Position numbers and translations under genes: made by a program. The notes beneath the pieces are model-generated. The model searched no databases. It saw only the letters and a list, made by a program, of their open reading frames with translations, and was not told the origin of the DNA. A DNA stretch of 64,000 nt. Origin: Ectothiorhodospira sp. BSL-9 (GTDB taxonomy: Bacteria; Pseudomonadota; Gammaproteobacteria; Ectothiorhodospirales; Ectothiorhodospiraceae). This document shows, piece by piece, positions 16,314-26,472 of the stretch; the stretch's first letter is position 1; the number at the start of each line of letters is the position of its first letter. The stretch lies in NCBI RefSeq assembly GCF_001632845.1, contig NZ_CP011994.1:124001-188000 (forward strand), read 5' to 3'.

Positions 16314-16365
16314 CCTGCCTGCTCCCCACGGGCCTTACCGGAAGGCCTTGCAAGGAGCAGGCAGG
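16314..16365. terminator. Nested stem-loop after the symporter gene
   Basis: CCTGCCTGCTCC (16314-16325) pairs perfectly with GGAGCAGGCAGG (16354-16365), enclosing a smaller stem GGCCTT (16331-16336)/AAGGCC (16342-16347). It sits between convergent genes and lacks a U-tract on either strand. A bidirectional transcription end or mRNA 3'-end stabiliser is likely. Confidence 0.55.
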
Positions 16366-16384
16366 GTGGCTCACGAGTTCACCC

Positions 16385-16579
16385 TCAATCGCTGGAGGTC
16401 TCGGCCTCACTGCCCGGGCCCCAGGCAAAGATCCCCAGACCCAACACAATCACGAGCAGGGCAGGACTCAGGTAACCGATTACACCCAGGCCACTCATCT
16501 CCAGCGGAATATTGCCCGCTCGCATCAACAGCCAGGTCAGACCCACCAGAAATACACCGATACCGATACCGATTCGCAC
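16385..16579 (-). CDS. Small two-helix membrane protein, hypothetical
   Basis: A 64-residue product with two hydrophobic segments (about residues 3-21 and 31-52) joined by a short loop, and an acidic tail (EAETSSD). Translation starts at GTG with GAGG about nine bases upstream, which supports a real gene. I do not recognise the family. It stands between the convergent symporter gene and the cytochrome b5-like gene, from which it diverges; the 268-bp region upstream has no other gene. A bacterial two-helix protein of this size could be a transporter accessory factor, but that is a guess. Confidence 0.55.
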   Translation of the reverse strand: MRIGIGIGVFLVGLTWLLMRAGNIPLEMSGLGVIGYLSPALLVIVLGLGIFAWGPGSEAETSSD

Positions 16580-16847
16580 GTCTGCAACCTCATTGCCGGG
16601 GCAGCGCGCTCCGCGCCGCCGTTCAGGACGGATGTCATCCGACCCAGAATGCTAGCTGAGAACATGGGCTTGCGCGAATCCAGCCCGCTTCATCGTTGTC
16701 CGGGATCATTGAATCGCCCCTTCCAGCGCGGCCGGTTTCTATTCAGGTGCGGGTCAGATCCCTTATGTTATAGGGGTTGGACTACGGCTCGTGGCGATGC
16801 CCAGCCGCTCCCATCTCCTGAAACGTTTCCGCCCAAAGGATGACTCC

Positions 16848-17255
16848 ATGCCCTCGACCCGCTTCGCCCCTTTCGTCTCTCCCCGTCAATGGGGGCTGGC
16901 TGCGTTCCTCGGGACAACACTGTTCGTCTCCCCTCTTGCAACGATGGCCGATGAGGCGGACGAGGCACTGCCGGTGATCACCCGGGAGGAACTGGCACAA
17001 CATGATCAGCCGGAGGATTGCTGGAAGGCGATTCATGGCAAGGTGTATGACATCACCGACTATCTGCCACGCCACCCGGGCCCTCCTGCGATGGTGCTGC
17101 ACTGGTGCGGACGGGAGTCCACCAAGGCCTGGGAGACCAAGGGTTACGGGGCACCCCATAGCGCCGCCGCGGAGATCCTGCTGGAGGATTATCTGATCGG
17201 TATTCTTGAGGGGAAGAGTGAGTCGGAGCTATCGGCAGATGGGGAGCAAGACTGA
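16848..17255 (+). CDS. Periplasmic cytochrome b5-like protein (cytochrome b558-like)
   Basis: A 135-residue precursor with a Sec signal peptide (hydrophobic core about residues 15-31, cleavage near residue 33) and a cytochrome b5 heme domain. Heme-ligand candidates are His76 in the HPGPP motif (HPGG in eukaryotic b5) and His104 in GAPHSAAAE. Cys58 and Cys87 are the only cysteines and could form a disulfide. As I recall, Ectothiorhodospira cytochrome b558, a soluble bacterial b5 homologue, has a disulfide and a short insertion before the second heme histidine, and this protein fits. AAAGGA precedes the ATG at 16848; an ATG 57 bases upstream would spoil the signal peptide. Its electron partners are unknown. 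Confidence 0.9.
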   Translation: MPSTRFAPFVSPRQWGLAAFLGTTLFVSPLATMADEADEALPVITREELAQHDQPEDCWKAIHGKVYDITDYLPRHPGPPAMVLHWCGRESTKAWETKGYGAPHSAAAEILLEDYLIGILEGKSESELSADGEQD

Positions 17256-17275
17256 ACCTCGGGGGCGCCCCGCCC

Positions 17276-17313
17276 CTCATCCCCGGCCCTTCTCCCCGGA
17301 GGGGAGAAGGGAG
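17276..17313. repeat. Dispersed palindromic intergenic repeat, copy 1
   Basis: An imperfectly conserved 38-bp element containing a perfect hairpin: CCCTTCTCCCC (17287-17297) pairs with GGGGAGAAGGG (17301-17311). It lies between the cytochrome b5-like gene and the end of pnp, both of which point into it. A nearly identical copy is at 48774-48810. It could end transcription from both sides, and it looks like a REP-type intergenic repeat. Confidence 0.75.
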
Positions 17314-17342
17314 ATTCGCGTGCACCACTGCGGAGGGAAAAC

Positions 17343-19433
17343 CTACTCGCCCTGACCGACTGCCTTCATGCTCAGGCGGATACGGCCCTGCTTGTCCACT
17401 TCCAGCACCTTCACCTTGACCGTCTCGCCTTCCTTCACCTTGTCCGACACACTCTCCACCCGCTCTTCGGAGATCTGGGAGATATGCACCAGGCCATCAC
17501 GACCGGGCAGGATGGTGACAAAGGCGCCGAAGTCCATGATCTTGGCAACGCGACCCTCGTAGACCCGGCCCACTTCCACATCGGCGGTGATCTCCTCGAT
17601 GCGGCGCTTGGCCTCCTCGCCGGCTTCCTTGTCCACCGAGGCGATCTTGATCACACCGGAATCGTCGATATCGATGGTGGCACCGGTTTCCTCGGTGAGG
17701 GCACGGATGGTGGCGCCACCCTTGCCGATCACGTCCCGAATCTTCTCCGGGTTGATGCGCAGGGTAATGAAACGCGGCGCATAAGCGGACATTTCGCCGC
17801 GAGGCGTGGTAATGACCTTGCCCATCTCCTTCAGGATATGCAGCCGGCCTTCGCGGGCCTGGCCCAGGGCCTTTTCCATGATCTCGCGGGTGATGCCGTC
17901 GATCTTGATATCCATCTGCAACGCAGTGACACCGTCTTCGGTACCAGCCACCTTGAAGTCCATGTCACCCAGGTGATCCTCGTCCCCGAGGATGTCGGAC
18001 AGCACCGCGAAGCGGTCCTGCTCCTTGATCAAACCCATGGCGATACCGGCCACCGGGGCCTTCAGGGGCACGCCGGCATCCATCAGCGCCAGGCTGGTGC
18101 CGCAGACCGAGGCCATGGAACTGGAGCCGTTGGATTCGGTGATCTCCGAGACCACCCGCAGCACATAGGGGAAGTCCTCGTCTGCCGGCATCACACCCTG
18201 CACGCCCCGCTTGGCCAGACGGCCATGACCAATCTCGCGGCGCTTGGGCGTGCCCACCATGCCGGTCTCACCGGTGCAGTAGGGAGGGAAGTTGTAATGC
18301 AGCATGAAGCGCTCGCGGCGCTCGCCCTCGATGGCATCGATGATCTGGGAATCCCGATCCGTGCCCAGGGTCGCAGTGACGATGGCCTGGGTTTCACCCC
18401 GGGTGAACAGCGCCGAGCCGTGGGTACGAGGCAACACGCCCACGCGCACGCCAATGGGGCGCACGGTGGTGGTATCGCGACCGTCGATGCGCGGCTTACC
18501 GTCCAGAACCAGGTTGCGCACGATGCGCTTCTCGATATCGTGGAAGACTTCCTTGATCTCGTCAGCCTCGGGGGAGCCTTCCTCACCATCGGCAAGACGG
18601 GCCTTCACCTCATCACGCAATTCCTTGATGCGCGCGGTCCGCTCCTGCTTTTCGGCAATCTGGTAGGCGGCGGTCAGATCCGACAGGCAGGCCTCTTCCA
18701 CGCGGGTGCGCAGGTCCTTGTCCTCTTCCGGCGGCTGCCAGTCCCAGGCAGGCTTGCCAGCTTCGGCAGCCAGTTCGCGAATGGCGTTGATGGCCACCTG
18801 CATCTGCTCATGACCGTACATCACGGCGCCCAGCATGACCTCTTCCGAGAGCTCGGTCGCCTCAGACTCCACCATGATGACGGCATTTTGGGTACCGGCC
18901 ACCACCAGATCCAGCTGGGAATCCTTCAGCGGGGTGATGTCGGGGTTCAGCAGGTATTCGCCATCCTGATAGCCCACCCGGGCAGCGCCGATGGGGCCGG
19001 CAAAAGGCATGCCCGACAGGGCCACCGCAGCGGAGGCTCCCAGCAAGGCCGGGATATCCGGGTCCACTTCCGGGTTCAGTGACATGACCGTCGCCACCAC
19101 CTGCACCTCATTGGTGAAGCCCTTGGGAAACAGGGGCCGCAGGGGGCGGTCGATCAAGCGACAAGTCAGGGTTTCCTTCTCGGAGGGCCGCCCCTCGCGC
19201 TTGAAGAAACCGCCGGGGATACGCCCTGCTGCGTAAGTCCGTTCCTGATAGTTGACCGTCAGGGGGAAGAAATCGCGCCCCGGCACGGCCTCCTTGCGGC
19301 CTACGGCCGTCACCAGCACCACGGTACCGGCCACATCGACCATGACGGCGCCGGTGGCCTGACGGGCGATCTCGCCGGTTTCGAGGGTGACGGTATGCTG
19401 ACCGTACTGGAACGACTTGGTAATTGACTGCAC
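17343..19433 (-). CDS. pnp: Polyribonucleotide nucleotidyltransferase (PNPase)
   Basis: A 696-residue phosphorolytic 3'-5' exoribonuclease, central in mRNA decay and the degradosome. Two RNase PH domains flank a helical linker; the second carries [12 protein letters not shown] near residue 430, followed by a KH domain ([19 protein letters not shown] near residue 560) and an S1 domain ([18 protein letters not shown] near residue 620). A GTG at 19433 is chosen because [19 protein letters not shown] is the family N-terminus and GGGA precedes it; an ATG 39 bases upstream is the alternative. It follows rpsO by 55 bp, as in most proteobacteria. In E. coli its leader is autoregulated. Confidence 0.97.
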   Translation of the reverse strand: MQSITKSFQYGQHTVTLETGEIARQATGAVMVDVAGTVVLVTAVGRKEAVPGRDFFPLTVNYQERTYAAGRIPGGFFKREGRPSEKETLTCRLIDRPLRPLFPKGFTNEVQVVATVMSLNPEVDPDIPALLGASAAVALSGMPFAGPIGAARVGYQDGEYLLNPDITPLKDSQLDLVVAGTQNAVIMVESEATELSEEVMLGAVMYGHEQMQVAINAIRELAAEAGKPAWDWQPPEEDKDLRTRVEEACLSDLTAAYQIAEKQERTARIKELRDEVKARLADGEEGSPEADEIKEVFHDIEKRIVRNLVLDGKPRIDGRDTTTVRPIGVRVGVLPRTHGSALFTRGETQAIVTATLGTDRDSQIIDAIEGERRERFMLHYNFPPYCTGETGMVGTPKRREIGHGRLAKRGVQGVMPADEDFPYVLRVVSEITESNGSSSMASVCGTSLALMDAGVPLKAPVAGIAMGLIKEQDRFAVLSDILGDEDHLGDMDFKVAGTEDGVTALQMDIKIDGITREIMEKALGQAREGRLHILKEMGKVITTPRGEMSAYAPRFITLRINPEKIRDVIGKGGATIRALTEETGATIDIDDSGVIKIASVDKEAGEEAKRRIEEITADVEVGRVYEGRVAKIMDFGAFVTILPGRDGLVHISQISEERVESVSDKVKEGETVKVKVLEVDKQGRIRLSMKAVGQGE

Positions 19434-19488
19434 GTTGTATCCCGGTTGGCTTGTTCTGAGTGGACTCGGCAAGGGCGTTGCCAGGTAC

Positions 19489-19758
19489 TTAGCGGCGCAG
19501 ACCCAGGCTGCTGACCAGATCCTGATAGCGCTGCTGATCCTTGCTCTTGAGATAGTCCAGCAGCTTGCGGCGCTGGTTGACCATCTTCAACAGACCACGG
19601 CGGGAATGATGATCTTTCTTGTGCGTGGAGAAGTGCCCCATCAGGTGCTGGATACGCGCGGACAACAGCGCCACCTGAACCTCCGGGGAACCGGTGTCGG
19701 CGGCGTCGCGCTTGTACTTCTCAACGATCTCGGACTTCACTTCACTGCTCAGGGACAT
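19489..19758 (-). CDS. rpsO: 30S ribosomal protein S15
   Basis: An 89-residue primary 16S rRNA-binding protein that nucleates the platform of the small subunit. Length and sequence are canonical, with [22 protein letters not shown] and [18 protein letters not shown] lies ten bases upstream of the ATG. It is followed by pnp. The 115-bp leader after truB holds a stem (seven-base arms TGCCCCC/GGGGGCA) and a TAGAAT -10-like hexamer on this strand, so a promoter of its own is likely, as known in E. coli. Confidence 0.98.
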   Translation of the reverse strand: MSLSSEVKSEIVEKYKRDAADTGSPEVQVALLSARIQHLMGHFSTHKKDHHSRRGLLKMVNQRRKLLDYLKSKDQQRYQDLVSSLGLRR

Positions 19759-19827
19759 TCTTGAAAACTCCTGGGATGGGATCCGGCCAAACGGGGCCGC
19801 TGCATTCTTTTCTGAAGGCTCGCGATT

Positions 19828-19833
19828 CTATCA
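19828..19833 (-). promoter_or_regulatory. Possible -10 element before rpsO
   Basis: ATTCTA on the plus strand gives TAGAAT on the minus strand, 70 bp before the rpsO ATG and just after a GC-rich stem that ends the truB message. No good -35 is seen, so the call is tentative. Confidence 0.35.
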
Positions 19834-19873
19834 TGCCCCCCTTTTCAGAACAGGGGGCAGTGGGATGGCGTGA

Positions 19874-20794
19874 TCAGGTGGGCTGGACAATCAGCCGCTT
19901 GGGGGCCACCCGGCCATCATCCAGCAGCCGACCCACCCCCAGGAAGCGATCCCCGGGGCCGTATAGCCGCAGGTGACCCCGATGCGTCAGGCCAGGCACA
20001 AACACCGCCTGCCCCTGCCCCAGGTAAAAGGCACTATCGGCATCCAGTGTGACCGCCGGCCAGTGGACCAGGGCTTCATCCAGGGGCCTCAGGGCCTCAT
20101 CCAGGGCCTGCGGGCCCTGCTCCGCCAGGGCCTCGATCTGCTCCAGGGTGACCATCTGCGGATCTTCGAAGGGCGTCAGGCCAATGCGTCGCAGGGCGAT
20201 CACATGGGCGCCGCAGCCCAGCACCTCGCCAATATCTTCCACCAGGGTGCGGATATAGGTGCCCTTGGAGCAGACGACATCCAGGGTCAGAGTGTCGTCA
20301 TCGTAATCCAGGCAGCGCAGGTCATGGATGGTCACCGGTCGGGGCGGTCGTTCCACCTCCTGCCCCTTGCGAGCCAGATCGTACAGCCGCTGGCCCTGAT
20401 GCTTGAGCGCCGAGTACATGGGCGGAATCTGCTCGATAGGCCCGCGAAACCGGGCCAGGACCGACTCGATCTGCGCGTCATCCAGAGCGGGGATCGCCCG
20501 GGTGTCGATCACCTCCCCCTCGGCATCGCCGGTCAGGGTTTTCTGCCCCAGGCGGCAGACAGTGTGATAGCGCTTGTCGGCATCCAGCAGAAACCCGGAG
20601 ACCTTGGTGGCCTCACCAAAGCACAGGGGTAACAGGCCGGTGGCCAGGGGATCCAGGCTGCCGGTGTGGCCTGCCTTGCGGGCCCGAAACAGGTACTTCA
20701 CCCGCTGCAGGGCCTGGTTGGAGGTGTATCCCTGAGGCTTGTCCAGCAGGATCAGGCCGTGGACGTCACGGCGCTGGATTTTCGGTTTGCTCAT
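19874..20794 (-). CDS. truB: tRNA pseudouridine(55) synthase
   Basis: A 306-residue enzyme that forms pseudouridine 55 in the T-loop of tRNAs. The catalytic aspartate is in [20 protein letters not shown] near residue 48, and [11 protein letters not shown] and a C-terminal PUA-like region are present. The start overlaps the rbfA stop by four bases (ATGA). The gene belongs to the rimP-nusA-infB-rbfA-truB-rpsO-pnp unit for translation and RNA metabolism. Confidence 0.97.
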   Translation of the reverse strand: MSKPKIQRRDVHGLILLDKPQGYTSNQALQRVKYLFRARKAGHTGSLDPLATGLLPLCFGEATKVSGFLLDADKRYHTVCRLGQKTLTGDAEGEVIDTRAIPALDDAQIESVLARFRGPIEQIPPMYSALKHQGQRLYDLARKGQEVERPPRPVTIHDLRCLDYDDDTLTLDVVCSKGTYIRTLVEDIGEVLGCGAHVIALRRIGLTPFEDPQMVTLEQIEALAEQGPQALDEALRPLDEALVHWPAVTLDADSAFYLGQGQAVFVPGLTHRGHLRLYGPGDRFLGVGRLLDDGRVAPKRLIVQPT

Positions 20795-21186
20795 TGAGGA
20801 TCTTTGTCGTCGGAGGCATCCGGATGGCGCGCGCGGTCGCTGGCTACCGCCTCATCAATGAGGGCCGACAGCCGGGCCCCCTTCTCCTGGGTATCATCGT
20901 AGCGAAAATGCAGTTCCGGCACGGTGCGGATGCGCATTCGACGACCCAGTTCGCGACGCAGGAACCCGGCCGCCTGACGCAAGCCCTGGGTGGTTCCCTC
21001 GATGGCGTCCTGATCCCCCAGCACGGTGAAGAAGACCTTGGCATGGGCCAGATCACGACTGACCTCGACCCCCGAGAGGGTCAGCATGCCCACACGGGGA
21101 TCCTTGACCTGCTCGCGGATCAGTTCGGCCAGCTCCCGCTGGATCTGGTCGCCCACTCGTTGTGAACGTGAAAAATCTTTGGGCAT
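20791..21186 (-). CDS. rbfA: 30S ribosome-binding factor A
   Basis: A 131-residue single KH-fold protein that binds the immature 30S subunit and helps 16S 5'-end processing. It has the [17 protein letters not shown] start and [17 protein letters not shown]. The C-terminal tail is acidic and polar. It is coupled to truB by an ATGA overlap and lies 63 bp after infB. Confidence 0.96.
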   Translation of the reverse strand: MPKDFSRSQRVGDQIQRELAELIREQVKDPRVGMLTLSGVEVSRDLAHAKVFFTVLGDQDAIEGTTQGLRQAAGFLRRELGRRMRIRTVPELHFRYDDTQEKGARLSALIDEAVASDRARHPDASDDKDPQ

Positions 21187-21249
21187 GTCAAAAACCCCGG
21201 GCGTTGGATGCCATGGCGTGACGTCGGTTCATGTGGCGTGCCCCCGACT

Positions 21250-23973
21250 TCAGAGGGACCGCGCCACCTCGACCCGATGGTAGACCTCGATCTGGTCGCC
21301 GGGCTTCACATCATTGTAGTTCTTCACGGCGATACCGCATTCGGTACCGGTCTTGACCTCGTTGACGTCATCCTTGAAGCGACGCAGGGACTCCAGTTCA
21401 CCCTCATAGACCACCACGTTGTCACGCAGCACGCGGATGGGATTGCCCCGGCGCACACTCCCTTCGATGACCAGGCAGCCGGCTACCGCGCCAAACTGGG
21501 AGGACTTGAACACATCCCGAACCTGGGCCAGACCGATGATCTCCTCGCGCATCTCCGGTGACAACAGACCCGAGAGGGCCTGCTTCACATCGTCGATGGC
21601 CTCATAGATCACGCTGTAGTAGCGCAGGTCCACATCCATGTCGCTGGCGGCCTTGCGGGCCCCGGCATCGGCACGCACGTTGAAGCCGATGATGATGGCA
21701 CTGGAGGCCGTGGCCAGGTTCACGTCGGATTCGGTGATACCCCCCACGCCCGCAGACACGATCTTGACCTTCACTTCGTCGGTGGAGAGTTTCTCCAGCG
21801 AGTCGCGCAAGGCTTCGGCAGAGCCCTGAACATCGGCCTTCAACAGAATGTTGACCACCGAGGCGGCCCCTTCCTGCATCTGACTGAACAGATTCTCCAG
21901 CTTGGCAGCCTGCTGAGTGGCCAGCTTGGATTCGCGGAACTTGCCCTGACGGAACAGGGCCACTTCACGGGCCTTGCGCTCGTCCTGAACGACCAGCATG
22001 TCGTCGCCGGCGTTGGGCACGCCCGACAGACCCAGCACCTCCACGGGCATGGAGGGCCCGGCAGACTTCACCGGCTTGCCGTTCTCGTCGAACATGGCCC
22101 GCACGCGACCGAACTCCTGGCCGGTGAGGATGACGTCGCCCTTCTCCAGGGTGCCGGACTGAATCAGCAGTGTCGCCACGGCGCCACGGCCCTTGTCCAG
22201 TTTGGATTCCACCACCACGCCACGGGCCTGCCCCTGGTGATGGGCCTTGAGCTCCATGAGCTCAGCCTGCAACTGGATCGCCTCCAGCAGGCGGTCGATA
22301 CCCTCGCCAGACTTGGCAGAGACGTGCACGAACTGCGTCTCGCCACCCCACTCTTCCGAGATGACGTTGTGCTGCGCCAGTTCGCTCTTCACCCGTTCCG
22401 GGTCGGCTTCCGGCTTGTCGATCTTGTTGACCGCCACCACGATGGGCACCTCGCCCGCCTGGGCGTGCTGGATGGCTTCCAGGGTCTGAGGCATCACGCC
22501 GTCGTCCGCCGCCACCACCAGCACCACCACGTCGGTAACCTTGGCACCGCGGGCACGCATGGAGGTGAAGGCCGCGTGGCCCGGGGTGTCCAGGAAGGTG
22601 ACACCCGCGCGATCCTTGAAGGGCACGTGATAGGCACCGATGTGCTGGGTAATGCCCCCGGCCTCGCCTTCGGCCACCTGGGTCAGGCGGATATGGTCCA
22701 GCAAGGAGGTCTTGCCGTGGTCCACGTGGCCCATCACAGTGACCACCGGAGGACGGAGCACGGCTTCGCCAGCCTGCTCGACTTCCAGGGAAAGCTCCTC
22801 TTCCACCTCGGCTTCCTGCATGGGCTTGGCGATATGCCCCATTTCCTCCACCACGAGGGTGGCGGTATCCTGATCAATGGACTGGTTGATGGTGGCCATC
22901 ACGCCCATACCCATCAGCGTCTTGATCAGTTCAGGCGCCTTGATGGCCATCTTCTGGGCCAGTTCGCCCACGGTCATGGTCTCGGGGATACCGACCTCAC
23001 GCACCACGGGCGCCGTGGGTCTTTCAAAGCCGTGCTTGCTGGGCGTGACGGCAGCCGCTGCACGGCCACCCTTGCCCTTGCCACGACGTCCCCGCTTGTC
23101 GCTGGAGACGTGCAGTTCCTCGCGCTTGGACTTGCCCGCATCTTCCCGCTCCTTGCCGCGACGACGCTTGCCACGAGGCTGGTCGCCCGCGGGCGGCGGG
23201 GTCGCGGGGGCTGCCGGGGCAGCAGGAGGAGGAGGCGCAGCGGCGGCTGCAGCAGCGGCACGCACCTCGGCCTCGCGACGAGCGAGTTCCTCGGCGGCCT
23301 GCCGGGTTTGCTGCTCGGCCTGCTGACGGGTTTCCTGTTCTGCTGCCTTGAGGACTTCGGCTTCCATCGCCTTGCGCTGCTCTTCCGCCTGGCGCGCGGC
23401 CTCTTCGGCCTGACGCTGCTCCTCGGCGGCGCGTGCTGCGGCGAGCGCCTCGGCTTCCGCCTGTTCCTGCTCAGCCGTCTTGGCCTCCTCGACCACGGGG
23501 GCCTGCTCGGGCTCGGCCGGCGGCTCTGCGCGCGGTTCTGCCGGGGCGTCCGCGGTGGGCTCGACAGCCTTCGGCTGCGGAGATTCCGGGACGTTCTCGG
23601 GCTTCGCTTGTGGCGGGCCGGACTCGGCCGCCGGAGTCGGCGCCTCAGGCTGTTCGGGCTCGGCTGCCCCGCCCTTGACGTAGGTGCGGCGCTTGCGCAC
23701 CTCCACACTGACGGTCTTCGCGCGCCCTTGGGCGCCCGCCACCTTCAACTCGGTCGTGCTGCGGCGACGTAGTGTGATACGTCGCCCCTGGCCATCCTCT
23801 TCGGACTTGCCATGGGCCTTTCGCAGGTGTTCGAGCAGCTTGAACTTCTGCTCCTCGGTCACCATTTGATCGGGATCGGAGACGGACACACCCGCTTCGG
23901 AGAGCTGCTCAAGCAGCCGCTCCACGGGTGTTCCCACCATCTCTGACAACTGTTTCACCGTAACGTCGGTCAT
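21250..23973 (-). CDS. infB: Translation initiation factor IF-2
   Basis: A 907-residue GTPase that brings initiator fMet-tRNA to the 30S subunit. In order: an N-terminal IF2N domain ([11 protein letters not shown]), a long low-complexity linker (about residues 90-300) rich in Ala, Glu and Arg, a second IF2N region, the G domain ([12 protein letters not shown] near residue 415, [17 protein letters not shown]), then domains II-IV. The length is normal for gammaproteobacteria. Its ligand, tRNA-fMet, is encoded upstream in the same locus. It lies 92 bp after nusA. Confidence 0.98.
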   Translation of the reverse strand: MTDVTVKQLSEMVGTPVERLLEQLSEAGVSVSDPDQMVTEEQKFKLLEHLRKAHGKSEEDGQGRRITLRRRSTTELKVAGAQGRAKTVSVEVRKRRTYVKGGAAEPEQPEAPTPAAESGPPQAKPENVPESPQPKAVEPTADAPAEPRAEPPAEPEQAPVVEEAKTAEQEQAEAEALAAARAAEEQRQAEEAARQAEEQRKAMEAEVLKAAEQETRQQAEQQTRQAAEELARREAEVRAAAAAAAAPPPPAAPAAPATPPPAGDQPRGKRRRGKEREDAGKSKREELHVSSDKRGRRGKGKGGRAAAAVTPSKHGFERPTAPVVREVGIPETMTVGELAQKMAIKAPELIKTLMGMGVMATINQSIDQDTATLVVEEMGHIAKPMQEAEVEEELSLEVEQAGEAVLRPPVVTVMGHVDHGKTSLLDHIRLTQVAEGEAGGITQHIGAYHVPFKDRAGVTFLDTPGHAAFTSMRARGAKVTDVVVLVVAADDGVMPQTLEAIQHAQAGEVPIVVAVNKIDKPEADPERVKSELAQHNVISEEWGGETQFVHVSAKSGEGIDRLLEAIQLQAELMELKAHHQGQARGVVVESKLDKGRGAVATLLIQSGTLEKGDVILTGQEFGRVRAMFDENGKPVKSAGPSMPVEVLGLSGVPNAGDDMLVVQDERKAREVALFRQGKFRESKLATQQAAKLENLFSQMQEGAASVVNILLKADVQGSAEALRDSLEKLSTDEVKVKIVSAGVGGITESDVNLATASSAIIIGFNVRADAGARKAASDMDVDLRYYSVIYEAIDDVKQALSGLLSPEMREEIIGLAQVRDVFKSSQFGAVAGCLVIEGSVRRGNPIRVLRDNVVVYEGELESLRRFKDDVNEVKTGTECGIAVKNYNDVKPGDQIEVYHRVEVARSL

Positions 23974-24065
23974 GTGCCGTTACCTCCGATCTGAATGCTT
24001 CCGCGGACCGGGCCCCGACCTGTGGCCTGGGGCGCGCGCACGGCAGGCGCGCTGGTCCTTCTTAC

Positions 24066-25571
24066 TTACGCGTCTTTTGTCTGGTCCGCAAACCAGGGGG
24101 CACGAGCCGCCATGATCAGGCTGGCTGCCTGCTCCGGGTCGACCGATGCCTGTTCCACCAGGTCGTCCACCGATTGCTCGGCCAGGTCCTCCATGGTGCA
24201 GATCCCGCGAGCAGCCAGGCGATGCGCCAACTCGGAGTTCATGCCCTCCATCTCCAGGAGGTCGGCCGCTGGCGTGCCACCGGTATGCTGCTCCTCCGAG
24301 GCGATGGCCTTGGTCAACAGGGCATCACGGGCGCGGCGGCGCAACTCCTCGACGATCTCGTCGTCGAATTCCTCAATCTGCATGATCTCGGCGGTGGGCA
24401 CGTAGGCCACTTCATCGATACTGGAGAAACCTTCCTGCACCAGGATGGCAGCCACTTCCTCATCCACGTCCAGGCTGTCCATGAACATCTGCTGGAGTTC
24501 GGCCGTTTCGTGTTCGTTCTTCTCCACGGCCTGCTTCTCGCTCATCACATTCAATTCCCAACCCGTGAGCTGCGATGCCAGACGAACGTTCTGACCGCCA
24601 CGACCGATGGCCTGGGAAAGCTTCTCCTCAGCCACGGCGATGTCCATGCTGTTGCGGTCCTCGTCCACCACAATGGACAGCACCTCCGCCGGCGACATGG
24701 CATTGATGACGAACTGGGCAGGGTTTTCGTTCCAGAGAATGATATCGATGCGCTCACCGGCCAGCTCGTTGGAGACGGACTGCACCCGGGAACCACGCAT
24801 GCCCACGCAGGCACCCACCGGGTCCAGGCGAGGGTCGTGGGAGCGTACGGCGATCTTGGCGCGCATGCCCGGGTCGCGGGCTGCCCCCATGATCTCGATC
24901 AAACCCTGCCCCACTTCCGGCACTTCCAGCTTGAACAGCTCCACCAGGAACTCGGGCACGGTGCGACTCACAAACAGCTGCGGACCGCGCTGCTCGGTCC
25001 GCACCTCGCGCAGATAGCCGCGCAGTCGGTCGTTGGGGCGCACCGTCTCCCGGGCGATCATCTCGTCGCGAGGGATCAGGGCCTCGGCATTGCTCCCCAG
25101 GTCCAGAAACACGCCGTTGCGTTCGGAACGCTTCACCGTGCCCATCACCAGTTCGCCCACGCGATCCTGAAACTCATCCACGACCTTGGCCCGCTCAGCC
25201 TCCCGCACCTTCTGCACAATGACCTGCTTGGCGGTCTGGGCAGCGATGCGACCGAACTCCACCGACTCGATGGGCTTTTCGATGTATTCACCCACCTGAA
25301 TGTCCGGGTGATTCTGAATCGCGTAGGAATAGAGGATCTGCCGCTCGGGGCTTTCGAACTCCGGATCTTCGTCATCCACCACGCACCAGCGACGGTAGGT
25401 CTCATAGTCGCCGGTCTCCCGGTGAATACTGACGCGCACGTCGATCTCGCCGCCGTGCTTCTTGCGTGTGGCGGAGGCCAGAGCGGACTCAATGGCCTCA
25501 AAGATCACGCTCTTGTCGACGCCCTTCTCATTGGAGACGGCGTCCACCACCAGCAGGATTTCTTTGCTCAT
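24066..25571 (-). CDS. nusA: Transcription termination/antitermination factor NusA
   Basis: A 501-residue RNA-polymerase-binding factor for pausing, termination and antitermination. An N-terminal RNAP-binding domain ([25 protein letters not shown]), S1 domain ([16 protein letters not shown]), two KH domains ([18 protein letters not shown] and [17 protein letters not shown]) and two C-terminal acidic helix-hairpin-helix repeats are visible. It follows rimP by 131 bp. Two hairpin terminators upstream of rimP suggest that NusA may autoregulate its operon, as in E. coli. Confidence 0.98.
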   Translation of the reverse strand: MSKEILLVVDAVSNEKGVDKSVIFEAIESALASATRKKHGGEIDVRVSIHRETGDYETYRRWCVVDDEDPEFESPERQILYSYAIQNHPDIQVGEYIEKPIESVEFGRIAAQTAKQVIVQKVREAERAKVVDEFQDRVGELVMGTVKRSERNGVFLDLGSNAEALIPRDEMIARETVRPNDRLRGYLREVRTEQRGPQLFVSRTVPEFLVELFKLEVPEVGQGLIEIMGAARDPGMRAKIAVRSHDPRLDPVGACVGMRGSRVQSVSNELAGERIDIILWNENPAQFVINAMSPAEVLSIVVDEDRNSMDIAVAEEKLSQAIGRGGQNVRLASQLTGWELNVMSEKQAVEKNEHETAELQQMFMDSLDVDEEVAAILVQEGFSSIDEVAYVPTAEIMQIEEFDDEIVEELRRRARDALLTKAIASEEQHTGGTPAADLLEMEGMNSELAHRLAARGICTMEDLAEQSVDDLVEQASVDPEQAASLIMAARAPWFADQTKDA

Positions 25572-25702
25572 TCAAACGTCTCCACATGAATTGCCCCGGC
25601 GCGGCCTGCTCGGCGGCGTCCGGCTCACAGCGCCCGGTGATTGGCCACCATGGCGACCTGGGGTGAATCCGACGCCGGACTCATCCGGCATGATCCAGGC
25701 TT

Positions 25703-26164
25703 TCAGAAGCTGGGCACCAATCGTGCCCGGGAAACCGATTCCAGGGGGATGCGCACAGACCCTTCACCATCATCCAGGGTGAGCACCACCGCCTCATCCT
25801 CCACAGACTCGATCACGCCCTTGAAGTTGCGCTGACCCTCCACGGGCCAGATGGTGCGGACACGAACACGGGCACCCGGGTAACGCCGGTAATGGGCCGA
25901 CTCGAAGAGCGGGCGGTCCATACCGGGCGAAGACACCTCCAGGCGATAGGGCACCGGGATGGGATCTTCCACGTCCAGCACGCCACTCACCTGATCACTC
26001 ACGGCGGCGCAGTCGTCCAGCGTGACGCCTTCCGGGCCGTCGATAAAGATCCTCAAGAAGGCGCTGGTGCGCTGAACCCGATACTCCAGGCCCCACAACT
26101 CGTAACCAAGCCCTTCGACCACGGGACGAATCAGACGCGTCAATTCCAGGGAGTCCTGCCGCAC
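25703..26164 (-). CDS. rimP: Ribosome maturation factor RimP
   Basis: A 153-residue 30S maturation factor with an N-terminal alpha/beta domain (LTRLIRPVVEGLGYELWGLEY) and a C-terminal SH3-like barrel (GARVRVRTIWPVEGQRNFKGVIE). No ATG fits the family N-terminus. A GTG at 26164, with GGGG five bases upstream, gives the usual length; a GTG six bases earlier is possible, and an ATG at 26212 would read through a terminator stem. It heads the nusA-infB operon downstream of tRNA-fMet. Confidence 0.93.
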   Translation of the reverse strand: MRQDSLELTRLIRPVVEGLGYELWGLEYRVQRTSAFLRIFIDGPEGVTLDDCAAVSDQVSGVLDVEDPIPVPYRLEVSSPGMDRPLFESAHYRRYPGARVRVRTIWPVEGQRNFKGVIESVEDEAVVLTLDDGEGSVRIPLESVSRARLVPSF

Positions 26165-26179
26165 ATGCACCCCACAAAC

Positions 26180-26203
26180 AAAAAATGGGCCCCAGGGCCC
26201 ATT
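26180..26203 (-). terminator. Terminator/attenuator immediately before rimP
   Basis: On the minus strand AATGGGCCC and GGGCCCATT (26203-26195 and 26192-26184) form a nine-base perfect stem with a tiny loop, followed directly by a U6 run (26185-26180). It ends only about 15 bases before the rimP start, so it should control entry into the rimP-nusA-infB operon. Confidence 0.75.
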
Positions 26204-26293
26204 CAAGAACATCGCCGTAGCAGCCGCCTTGCGCCCGGCGCCCCCTGTCGGGGTCGCGTGAAACAGACGTTAAAGACACTGCCGCGGCTAAGA

Positions 26294-26317
26294 AAAAGGC
26301 CCCAAAAGGGGCCTTTT
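26294..26317 (-). terminator. Terminator downstream of tRNA-fMet
   Basis: AAAAGGCCCC (26294-26303) and GGGGCCTTTT (26308-26317) pair perfectly around AAAA; the minus-strand transcript ends in a U5 run. It starts nine bases past the tRNA CCA end, so it ends the tRNA transcript. It works in tandem with the hairpin at 26180-26203. Confidence 0.85.
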
Positions 26318-26325
26318 ACGGTACC

Positions 26326-26402
26326 TGGTAGCGGGGGCAGGATTCGAACCTGCGACCTTCGGGTTATGAGCCCGACGAGCTGCCAGACTGCTCCACCCCG
26401 CA
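26326..26402 (-). tRNA. metY: tRNA-fMet (CAT), initiator
   Basis: A 77-nt tRNA with anticodon CAT in CTCATAA and an encoded CCA (26328-26326). Initiator marks are present: three G-C pairs in the anticodon stem (GGG/CCC), the A11-U24 pair, and no Watson-Crick pair at 1-72. The latter is a T1-T72 mismatch rather than the C1-A72 of E. coli. The T-arm is GCAGG-TTCGAAT-CCTGC. Position upstream of rimP-nusA-infB matches E. coli metY. Confidence 0.95.
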
Positions 26403-26415
26403 ACTGAGGCTGTGA

Positions 26416-26444
26416 ATACTACGCATCTTTTCCGGGGACTGCAA
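26416..26444 (-). promoter_or_regulatory. Promoter of tRNA-fMet
   Basis: On the minus strand TTGCAG (26444-26439) and TAGTAT (26421-26416) are 17 bp apart, and the tRNA 5' end follows 13 bp after the -10. This is a strong sigma-70-type promoter for a tRNA gene. Confidence 0.7.
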
Positions 26445-26472
26445 CCCCTGATTCACACTTTTCTTTAAATGA

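Noticed and set aside
22237-23772. A 511-codon rightward open frame opposite infB
   Set aside because: It is antisense to the IF-2 G domain and its Ala/Glu-rich linker; the Leu/Gly/Arg-rich product is an artefact.
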